Assembly (NCBI GenBank): GCA_026874595.1 | Contig: CM049309.1 | Location: 73,144,426-73,208,425, forward strand | DNA: 64,000 bases | Reading direction: 5' to 3' | Origin: Sipunculus nudus | Taxonomy: Eukaryota > Annelida > Sipuncula > Golfingiida > Sipunculidae | Shown here: positions 24,101 to 36,100 of the stretch, one piece after another | How the letters are laid out: each line of letters opens with the position of its first letter | Numbering within the stretch: the stretch's first letter is position 1 | Made by a program: the position numbers and the translations under genes | Notes under the pieces: model-generated | What the model was told of the DNA's origin: nothing | What the model saw: the letters and a program-made list of their open reading frames with translations, nothing else | Databases searched by the model: none

Positions 24101-27100
24101 AATAATATCTGTAGTCAATACATGGTTAAGCACTACATATACAAGGTTCACAGAGTGACTTCCTCATTCTCTGTTATGTATAATGGGGGTATAACTAGGA
24201 TGCAGGAATCTGGGCCCTCTGGAGTAGCTGGGTACCAGCCTAAACCGAAAGCATTTGGCATAATCCAGTCATTCTGAAACTAAATAGCTCTACTGAAACC
24301 TAATTAAATTGTATTGTAGATCCCAGATATATTAATGAAACAGTAAATTGTATTAAACAATTAAATTTTGATGTGAATTGTCTTAATAGCTGTCGATTTA
24401 AGACCTTTTGCATCCTCTTTCTTCTTTCGTCAAATTAGTGAGACCACTAAAACTTTCTCTTCTGTCTGCAAAAACCCTGCTTATGCATGCAAATTAATGT
24501 ATAGATAATACATTTCATGACTTTAAAGAAAATTATGAAAGGAAATGGGTTTGGTCTAAATCCAATTGCAGGAACAAACAAAAGGCTACTTCTTTTATTT
24601 TAGGGTAGATTATACCAAGAAAAAAAATGAATCTTTGAATACAATTAAAATAGGACAACCCACTGCCTGTTTTAACATATAGCTCAATTTACCCAGACTG
24701 TATAGGACTGTGGTGTTCAAAGTTAATTGTAATCATTAGGTGTTTACTAGCCAATGTATAGGATCCATACAAAACAGTGAGGTTGTTTTACTTACTTACT
24801 CCATCTGTTAAGATTCATTTCTTTAGAGAAAACATTACAGTCTAGTAGTAAAACGCTAGGAAGAAAAAATTTTTACAGTATTATAAAGTTTTGTCTATTT
24901 TTTAGCTCAGCTGACAAGTCATCTGAGCTATAGCGATCACCCTTTGTCCCCCGTCCGTCTGTCTGTCCGTCCATCCGTTAACCTGGCACAAATCGTTACT
25001 GCTGGTCCTAGAAACTTGTAACTTGACATCCTGAGAGGTCCATGTAAAATCTCCTTGGAAACCAGAAATTAGGTCTCTGTTACCCATATCCTTCAAGCTA
25101 TGGGGCCCTAAAGTCCTCCCCCAGAATAGTCAAAAATTTCATACAAAAACTTCAATATCTCATAACCTACATCACTGATGGTTAGGATTATTGGCATACA
25201 TATTGATCATGAGATCTTCCATCAGTTCCTGCAGACTGGTGGCGCCACCTGTATTTTTCGATTTTTTACGAATTGTTTTCTCTATTTTTGAGACCTTAAA
25301 AATATGAACATCTGTTAACAGGGCACAAATCACAATGACTGGACCAAGAATCTTCATTCTTGACACAGTGAGAGACCTATGAAAACTCTCCATGGAAACC
25401 AGAAATAAGGTCTCTGTTACCCATATCCCTTGTGCTGTGGGGCTCCCAATTACCCCACAGAATAATGGAAAATTTGATAAAAAAAACTGCAACATCTCAA
25501 TAACTACAACACTGATGGTCATAATTTTTGGCATACATACTGATCAAGAGGTGTTCCATCAGTTTCTGCACACTGGTGGCGCCACCTGTATTTTTTTTCA
25601 AATTTTTACAATTTTTTTTTCTATTTTCTAAGACCTTTAAGGATGTAGTTATCTGTCAACAGGGTACAAATCATAACGACTGGGCCTAGAATCTTCATTC
25701 TTGACACACAGGGACACCCATGAAAAGTCTCCATGGAAACCTGAAATTAGGTCTCTGTTACCCATATCCTTTGAGCTATGGCACTCCAAAGTACAGCTCA
25801 GAATAATGGAAAATTTGATACTAAAGCTGAAGTAACTGAACAACTAATGCAGAGATCACCATAATTGTTTGCATGGATATTGATCATTGAGTAATTCATC
25901 AGTTTCTGCAGACTGGTGGCACCATCTGTATTTATTGAAGTGTTTTTACGAATTTTTTTCTCCCTTTTTGAGACCTTTAAAGATATGAACATCTGTTAAC
26001 AGGGCACAAATCATAACTGGACCAAGAATCTTCATTCTTGACACACAGGGAGACCTATGAAAAGTCTCCATGGAAACCTGAAATTAGGTCTCTGTTACCC
26101 ATATCCTTTAAGCTGTATGGCTCCAAAATACCCCCCAGAATAATGAAAAATTTGATACAAAAATTGCAGTATCTCAATAACTACAACACTGATGTTCATG
26201 ATTTTTGGCATACATATTGATCATGAGGTGTTCCATCAGTTTCTGTAGACTGGGTTTGCCACCTCTTTTTTTTAAATTTTTATGATTTTTTTTTTCTTTA
26301 TTTTTTGAGACCTTTAAAGATGTTATCTGTCAACAGGGTACAAATCATAACAACTGGACCTAGATTCTTCATTCTTGTAATGCAAGGAGGCCCATGAAAA
26401 GTGTCTATGGAAACCTGAAATTAGGTCTCTGTTTCCCATATCCTTCAAGCTATAGGACTCTGAAGTATCCCTCAGAATAATGGAAAATTTGATACAAAAG
26501 CCGAAGTTTCTGAACAACAAATGCAGAGATCACCATTATTTTTCTGCATGGATATTGATTATGGAGTGTTTCATCAGTTTCTGCAGACTGGTGGTGCCCC
26601 CTATATTTTATTAAATTTTTAAAATTTTTTTCTCTATTTTTGAGACCTTTAAGGATGCTGTCATCTGTTAACGTGGCACAAATTGTAACAACTGGACCTA
26701 GAATCTTCATTCTTGTCATGCAAGGAGACCCATGAAAAGTGTCTGTGGAAACCTGAAATTAGGTCTCTGTTACCCATATCCTTCAAGCTATAGGACTCAG
26801 AAGTATCCCTCAGAATAATGGAAAATTTGATACAAAAGCTGAAGTATCTAAACAACTAATGCAGAGATCACCATGATTCTTTGCATGGATATTGACCATG
26901 TGTTTTTATAAGTTTCTGCAGACTGGTGGAGCCACCTGTATTTTTTTTTTAATTTACGCATTTTTTCTCTATTTTTGAGATATATAAATACAGACACAAT
27001 CTTGGCCTCTTGGTTAATCTGTTTGATGCTTCAGTTGAATGGGTATATACTACCATTCAGATGATAAAATTTCCTTTAGCGCATCTCTTCCCAGTCAGCT

Positions 27101-30100
27101 GAGTGTCATGACCCATGGGTCACTTGTTTTATTTTTATAAATGTATTGTTACAGCTGCAGTCTGGCTGTACAGCTGTCCAAGGTTCGAGAAACTGTGCTG
27201 ATCATCTCAACAGATCCTGCACACAACATATCAGATGCATTTGATCAGAAGTTCTCCAAAGTTCCCGGAAAGGTCAAAGGTTTTGATAACTTATGGGCAA
27301 TGGTAGGTGATAGTTCTGATCTTTTGAATCTGCATTCTTGTCAATATATCTAACATCCGTCAGAATAATTTATTTTAGTGCACATGCTTAATTTATATTT
27401 TATCAAATTGGTCAGGGATATTATAATATTAAACTTCTTTGGTTTAAGTCAGAACTAACCACAGATGACAGTAAATATGGCATGACACTTTATCATCCTT
27501 TTTCCAGTTTCTTGAGTCAGTTCTGTTTGTTTCTAAGGTAAAAATAACCAATTGTAACAATTTTAAGTCAAACATTTTGTTTGGAATTTGCCAATTTCAC
27601 ATTCTGGTTGTGTTTTATTATCATCATTTATTCTCTCTTGCAGTGTGTTAAATCAGCATTTTTATCATATTTCATTAATAAAAAAAGAGAAAATACACAA
27701 TATGAATATATTTAGATGAATTTAGTGTTTGATTAGTTCATAATAAAAGCACTGATTGTATTCTATGCCTTCATTCCAAAATATATATTTCAGGAAATTG
27801 ATCCAAATTTGGGCATTGCAGAACTTCCAGATGAATACTTTGAGGACAGAAGTAAGTAAAGAAACCTTAATTAGGAGGGGAGGTGTAATTAAACAGTTCT
27901 AAATACCTGTTGCCCTTGTGTGTTACCCTTTTACTTTTCACTCTTCCTTACGCTCCCGAGGCAGCAGAAATCTTGCGCTTCGGAAGAAGCTACAGATTTT
28001 CGCGCTGCCTGCTTTGACCGTTTATGATGCACTTAAACACCAGGTGGTGCTCAAGGGCCTGTCTGCTGGAAAAACTGCTGATGTGACGAGCAGCCAACCA
28101 AATGCAAGTCAACAAACACTCGACAGGCATCAGGCTCCGCCCAGAAACCATGCACGTGTGGGGCATTTCTCTCTGAGCCTGTGGCCTGTTCAAACAGTTG
28201 CCGGGGTGATGAGCTGTCACTCAAAATGAAATGAATGACATTTGCTCCGTGAATTCCTCGCTTGGCTGGTAAACCCTATTGTCTTCAGCAAAGGGTCTCA
28301 TCTGATTGGACCAAAATACAGTGCTCCCCTCTGGTGTAGAGATTCAGGATTAAAGGTCATAACAAACAGCGCTTACGATATAGTGTAACGTGACCGTGAC
28401 CTTACAGGTCAAAGGTCTTGCTAAGTGCATGCAGAGACAAATAAATGAGACGTTGATAAATATAAATAACATTTATTAAGTTAACAAAATACAAATAAAA
28501 AAACAGTAGCCAGAGGTAATGCGAAATTAGTAAGTTTGCCGGGTTGTTCCCATGTAATTACAAAGATCAAATATGGAAAAGAGAAAATATTACATCGCCC
28601 TTAATGTAATTTAACAAAAGGATTTTATTTATTTTAGCTCCTGTAGTTACTGTTAAAAGAAAAGGGCCTCGCTGATCTTACCAAACGTTGTTAGTGGTGC
28701 TTCAAGCTGGGATGTCTAGACGACATCTAGACAGTTGTAAGCTGTCTGGGAGACCTGCACCCATTGAGCTCTGGCATGATCTGACTTAGGCATGGCCAGT
28801 CGCCCCCCTTAAATAGATTCCCTTCCGGAAACCCGTTTGACGGACAGAAGGATAAAAGCCCAGCGGAAGCCAAGTTTATAAGTTTACAGACGGAAGCCCG
28901 CTTTACGACCGGAAATATGTCAGACTGGTCCCTACCAGCAATACTCGCTTTTTCAACCCTCGTTACATCATCCCCTCCTCTCAAACTAATCCGTCCCGGA
29001 TTTTCTACCTAAAAACAATTGCGAACTAGTGAAAGTAGGGATTAATCATAAAGTGAAATTTCACATGCAAACATGTTAAACACAAATATGTAACCAATAT
29101 TCAACAGATTACAATATAGAAAACTTATATTACGAAGCGATACTTATGATCACACGAATTTAACTCGCCTTCATCAGCTTAGTTCCTGACCATTAAATCA
29201 CAAATAAGATAACATAATAAAATAAACAGTAAATTATATAACACTGAGTCTTATACATCAAGTAGCCATCTTGCGTCTTCTCCTGGTCCCTTCTTCCAAT
29301 AAGTCCATCCATCAGGTTCACTCATTGGTCGCTTCCTGGGTCCTGGTCTCCATCTCCTGGTTGCACTGGATTCCATGGCTTTGGCCTACTTGTTGTGTCC
29401 CTGGTCTGATCAAGGTGGTCTCTTTTTTCACAGTGGTTCCATTTGGAAGGTATTCCCATTCTCTTTTTATAACAGTAGTCAGATACCCCGGCCACAGTTC
29501 AAATGTGGTGTTGTCTGTGAACCAAGCACTGTCCGCTGATGGCAGCGCACTCCGGATCAAATTTGGCGCCCCCTCCAAGAAGGTTTCCCTGGGATCCTGT
29601 CTGTGCGTTCTGGGCGTCTGAGTTGGGATAATCCTCCACCTTGGCCTGCTGGACTCTGTTGCCTCTTCCATTTCGCACTTATCTGTGGTTGGCTTCCGCT
29701 TCCTTGCCTGGGTCGCACCTCCATGCTTCTTGTTACACTTACCCTCCTGTTCCTGAGGGCGGGCTGCCCATCATCATATCCACCGGTAGATGCGGTTCCC
29801 ATCCGAACGTAACCATGGAGGGTGAGAATCCGGAACTATCATGCACTGAAGTTCGGAAGGCTAACATAAGAGACTGGATATGTTCGTCCCAGTCCCTTTG
29901 GTTGTCTGAGACGAATTTAGCTATCATTGACTGCAGAGTAGAGTTAAATCTTTCAACCATTCCATCACTTTGTGGTCGATAGCTCGTGGTTCTTGTCTTC
30001 TTTATGCCAAGTTGCTGACACAGCTCCTTGAAAACATTCGACTCAAATTGACTTCCTTGGTCGGAATGGACATGAAGTGGCAGACCCCACAAGCTAACAA

Positions 30101-33100
30101 ATTGGTTGATGAAGACATCAACTATCGTGGAAGTTTCCATGTTTAGAATGGCCCAGGCCCCCGTCCACTTTGAGAAGTAGTCGGCTATCACCAATATGTA
30201 GCGATTACCAGATCCTGACTAGGGGAAATGGTCCCATGAGATCCATGACTAGTCTTTCCATTGGCACTCCAACATAATTTTTTGGTCATCGGTGACCGTT
30301 TGGACTTGACAGGGCTTGCATTCTCTGCAGTGGTGGCTTACATCATCAATCATGTTCACCCAAAAATAGCGTTGTTTAACTTTAGCAAGCGTCCGTTTTA
30401 CACCAAGATGGCCTGCTGTGACGTCATCATGAGATTTCTCCAATATGTCTTCTTGGAGTGCCCTTGGTAATACCAGTAACCAGGTAGTGCCTTTAACAGG
30501 ATCTGATTTCCTTCTGTACAGTATTCCATTGATGACTTGTAGTTGTTTCCACAGGCCGAGGTAGGATTTGACCGCCGGAGATAAGTGTGAGACTTCTTTG
30601 GTCTCTCTCCTCCTTCCACAGGAGAATGGGTCTAACAGCTGGGTCCTCAAGTTGGAGTTGTCGAATGTCTACTAAAGACCTCTTGGCGAGCAAGGAAACT
30701 GCAGTTGAAGGTATGCCTGACATAGCACAGTATTGCTGGGTATCAGTTGACCAGAGTTGAACTCTCACTGTTTCCCGCTCTTCCTGTCCGTCACAGTGCT
30801 TACAAGGAGAGGTAGAACATGGGCGTCTCGATAAAGCATCTGCATTTTTGTGCTTTGACCCACCTCGATCTTGAATGTCGAGTTGTTGAAACCATCTAGC
30901 GAGTTGGCCTTCTGGCTCCTTGAAATTCAAGAGCCAAGTAAGAGCACCGTGGTCGGTTCTCACTAGCAATTTACGACCATACAGGTAATGATGAAAGTAA
31001 TGGACCGCTTTAATTATTGCCAGCAGTTCTTTCCTGGTTACACAGTAGTTTTTCTCACTTGTTGACAAAGAATTGCTATAATAGGCGATGACTCTCTCGT
31101 AACCCTCCTGGACTTGCGATAGTACAGCACCAATACCTGTATTGCTGGCATCTGTGTCAAGAATGAAATTATCTGTGCCAGTGGGGTGAGTAAGTATAGG
31201 AGCTGACAACAAGGCATCCTTGAGTTAAGAGAATGCTTCTTGACAGGCATCATTCCAGTGGAAATGACTTTGCTGTTTCAAAACAGTATGCAGAGGACTG
31301 GCTATGGTTGCAAAGTCCCTGACAAATCTTCTGTAATACGAACAGAGTCCTAAGAAGCTCTTTACCTTGGTGACGTTGCTGGGGATGGGCCAATCTCTCA
31401 CTGATGATATTTTCTCAGGATTGGTCGAGATTCCTTCTGCAGAAACAATATGTCCTAGATATTCCACCTTGTTCTTGAATAAGTGACACTTTTTCGGTGT
31501 CAGCTTAAGTCCAGCTTTGCCGATCCTACAGATGATTTCTTGAAGTCTCTCAAGGTGACTGTCAAAATCAGGACTAAAAACAATGATATCATCTATAAAG
31601 AGTAGACAAGTCTGCCATTGTAAGCCTGCCAGGACGCATTCCATCAAGCACTCAAAGGGCACTGGTGCGTTGCACAGACCGAATGGCATTGTTTTAAACT
31701 GATACAGGCCTTTGACTGTGGCAAAGGCTGTCTTCTGGGCATCTTCAGGTTTCATGCCCACTCGCCTGTACCCACTGGCAAGATCGAGTGTTGAAAACCA
31801 CTTGGCTCTACCCAAGGCATCTAGTGAGTCATCAATCCTGGGAAGTGGATAACTGTACTTGAGAGTAACATTATTCAATTTCCTGTAGTCCACACAAAAA
31901 CGTGTTGACCCATCTTTCTTTCTGACCAGCACAATAGGGCTGCTCTGTGGACTATTTGAAGGCTCAATGACATTCTGCTTGAGCATCCGCTGAATTTCCT
32001 GTATACACTCCTCTTTCTTAGCTAATGGAAGTTGCCGTGGTGCCTGTTTGATAGGTTGAGCGTCACCAGTGTTGATACTGTGTTGGATCAGATCAGTTCT
32101 ACCCAGATCACATTTGTCCCTAGCAAAAACATGCTGAACCTTACAGAGCATTTGCTGAGCAGCTTGTTGTTGTTCTTCATCTAGTTCTGATGTACATTCG
32201 TCCAAGAGCGTTGTCAGGTGTTTAGGGACTCGCACGAAGGTGTCACTCTCTACAGATGAGGTATTTTCAGTCTCAGGTTCAGTTGAAATAGAAGTCATCT
32301 GGGCCACATGATGTCCATGAGCAACCATGTTGTTTTTCTCAAGTTGAATAGGTTGATCACTGAGGTTAGCGAATCGCAAGGGAATATAGTCTTTGTTGGG
32401 GTTTACCACCATCTTGGCTAGGAGAATTCCATCATCACCCTGAAATCTTTCATTAGGTTCAACGACAGCTGTTGAAGGCAGCAGACATTGGTCTTTTGGG
32501 TCGTTTATGTATCCTGCCACAAAGATTTCACTCAAGGCTGGGATGGTCATCTTCTCATGTAGGGAAATTGTGAACTCTTCTCTCTCCTGTTTACATGCAG
32601 AGCAGGCAATTTCATTGTCCCCAAACCGCATACAACCAGTTTGAAAATCAATGCTAAAACCATGCTGTTTTAGAAAGTCAAAGCCTATTACTCCATCCCC
32701 TTCCACTTCTGCAACTATCATTGGATGGGTAAACACATCCTGTGCAATTTGCACAGGAAGGTCCACTTGACCAAGAGACTCGACGATTCCACCATCACCC
32801 ATTCTAATTTGGAGTTTAGTGTCTTTGAGAGGGGGAAGCACATCTTCTGGCATTTTAAAGTATTGTGTAGGATTCACAATACTGATGGTAGACCCTGAAT
32901 CCACCAGGCAATCAATCTGTAGTCCGTAGATGTGAGTTGTCAAGTAGAGTGACTCATTTGGTGCATGATGATTTATATAACAGCATGAAACTATTTCATC
33001 GAGATGGAATGGTAGATCCCCATTCATTTCTGAGAAGATGGGTCCACTTGCATGTTCCGCTGAGACCTGACCCACAGCCTCAGCTACTGGGAGTTTCCCT

Positions 33101-36100
33101 TATTATCTTGCTTGTCGACAAGAGTCCTCATATACGTCTCATCGGGATATTTGGTACTGCTAGGTGGTGGTCTCCTATCATTTTCCCTTTGGTGGTCTGC
33201 CTCTCTTCTCCTTTCCCACCTCCCTTTGTTTTGCCGGCTGTAACATTCTGAATACAGATATCCAGTTCTTTTGCAAAACGTACATTGCTTTGGAGATGGT
33301 CTGCGTTTTGGTGAGTTCTGCTGCCCCTTAGGAGATGCTGGGGGTGTGGGTTTTGTGAGATGTTTGAGAATCTCATCTAATTTCTCACACAACACTCGGA
33401 GATTCTTCTCTGATGCCTCACAATTTCGCTGCTGGTTGACACTTGCCTCTACCTGGGGCTTTTCTGAGGGTTCCATGGACTGGAATTGAACCCAAGCTGA
33501 TTGGACTCTGCGGGATCTACCGATTTGGAAGGCCTCGAATTCATGCCCGAGCTGGATTGCTTCTTGAAGGCTTTTCGGGTGTCCTTGCTGGATGGCCCAT
33601 TCAATATCATGGTCGTGCAAGGCATCAACAAAGGAATTTTTAGCCAGAGTATCCTTGAACTCAGCAGTTGCCTCCGGGAATGCTTTCCTGACTAACTTCC
33701 TGATTTCCTGGGTGAGTGAGGACAAGCTTTCGCCTTTATTGCGTAACCTGGATCGCAGCTGAGTACGGTAAACCTCTCGTTGATTAGACGGCTCGAAGCG
33801 TTCTGTGAGTGCTGAGACAAGAGAAGAATAGTGAGTGCACTGGCCTGGTTCTAAGTCGCACAGAAGCCTGACCTCATAGGCTAGCTGCTAACTGCAGGGC
33901 TCTGGTTTGGTCTGACCATCCATTAAGTTGTGCAATAAGCTCAAATTGCACTAGGTGATCGTGCCATCCAGATGATCCATCAAAAGTAGCAGGGTTGGTA
34001 GCTGGTCTGTAGCATAGATGGTTCATGTGGGTTACCAAAATGAACTTGGTTTATCACAGGTGTATCGCTGTTTTGTGTAGAAGGTGCATGGTAAGTCTCA
34101 CTAGACACAGGTTGACCACCCTGGATTGGATCATAATGTTGAAGAGGGGCAGCTCTGGTAATCACATATGGGAACCTGTTATGATGTTCATCAGGACCAG
34201 GCCGTCCTTACGGCTGGTGCTGGCGAGGTGTCGAACTGAGGTATTTTCGCTGATATGGCGCGTTCACTTGGGCTGGTTTCGTACTATCAGCTGCCGGGAA
34301 GTCCCATGTCTGCCAATGACGTGGATCGGGTTGACTGCCTTTGGTAGCACAAAATCTAGTCTCAACTCCGTAAATTTCATAACTGGGGACCGGCCTACCA
34401 TGCAGCGATTCACGTTGTCTAGGTGAAGAATTTATGTTTTGGAGATTGCTGTCTTGACGAACTTCTAACCTGTTAGAACTCACAACAGGGACTGGCGTAA
34501 AACCTAGAGATGGAATGGGTGCATTTATTGCTTGAATCAAACTTGATGGTGCAGCTTGAAAAGGACCAGCAGTTGTAAAACACGGATGGATACTGGATGG
34601 AGCTGATATACCAGTGATGCTTCCGACGAACACAGGTGACGGTGGAATCTCATCACATTGATTTTTGTCATGAAAACGCACTTCATTGTATCTGGTAGGT
34701 CGAGGCGGTGAAAATAATTTGCCTTCTTCAGGACCAGATCTAGCATGGTCATTTGTCGTAGCACAGCACCTTGTGAGCCTTGGCAGTGGTGTTGGTTCTT
34801 TATAAGGTGACGCTTTACCTGGTAACGATAATCCATCATTAAAATTTGTCAGAAGTCGATGAACAGGCGATGAGAAACAAGGCTGTAAAGTAGCTGCACT
34901 AGTCACGAATCTAGGCGGAATCCGTTCAGCAGCCGAACGGATGAGGCCGGGCGTACTTCTGTCATATGTAGGATGGTCTATATTTGACGACCTTGCCTCT
35001 GTTGGCCATTGTTGTAAATCTGCAGTGGATTGTTGAACTGAATCTCTGCGCTGAGCGGCAGCATTTTGACTCTGGTGAATATTTTCAACTCGTTGAGATA
35101 TAAGCTGAAGATGAGTTTGTTGCGTCTCTACATGTTGCTGATGTTGATACTGTATATCCTGGATCTGTCGTGCTTGCTGATCCATTGACGCTTGTAGATT
35201 CTGCAGGATATTCATCATGCCTCGGAAGTCGAAAGATGTAAGTGAGCGTGGTGGTTGGAGAGGACCACTCAAGTCAAAGATGGGATCGATACCCTCTGAA
35301 GGTAGCTGATGGTAATCCCTGCTCAGTTGCTGCAATTCGTGATGCTGTTGATAGCTGGTAGTGATACCTTGATCACTGTCAGTGGTGAGCAGGGGCGTTA
35401 AACTAATTAAACCTGGTTCAGACATTCTTGCTGGGACACTTTAAAATTTAAGCTTGCTTTAAATTTTCCAAGTAAGCTTTCTTTAATGATTTAATTGTTT
35501 ACAATAAGATATTATTTTATCTAAAATAAATTTATTCTAATTCTCTATTAAATCCTGCAAAAGGAATTATAACTGATGTTTTGTACATGCAGCAGTGACA
35601 CCCGGTGTAACCTAATAAAATTATTGAGCAGTCTGCTAAGTATGCTTGAAAGGCAATTGAAATGCTTCGGTAAAGTTTGAAGTACATTCAAGTAGTTGAA
35701 TACTGCAATTTGTTGGGATAAACATGCACTTAAAATACTGTTAGAAAATGTTCTGTTCAGAAGTGTAATAGGATCAAAGCACTGCCACCATTTGTAACCT
35801 GACTGTGACCTTACAGGTCAAAGGTCATGCTAAGTGCATGCAGAGACAAATAAATGAGACGATAAATATAAATAACATTTATTAAGTTAACAAATTACAA
35901 ATAAAAATCAGTAGCCAGAGGTAATGCGAAATTAGTAAGTTTGCCGGGTTGTTCCCATGTAATTACAAAGATCAAATACCGAAAAGAGAAAATATTACAT
36001 CGCCCTTAATGTAATTTAACAAAAGGATTTTATTTATTTTAGCTCCTGTAGTTACTGTTAAAAGAAAAGGGCCTCGCTGATCTTACCAAACGTTGTTAGT

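Noticed and set aside
27918-28229. 103-codon plus-strand ORF with an overlapping minus ORF inside ASNA1 intron 3
   Set aside because: No domain, no splice context fitting the gene, and overlap on both strands points to a GC-richer non-coding patch.
29271-29982. Plus-strand ORFs of 69-116 codons
   Set aside because: They are antisense shadows of the retrotransposon integrase and C-terminal region.
34025-34426. 133-codon plus-strand ORF
   Set aside because: Antisense to the element's gag; no independent motif.
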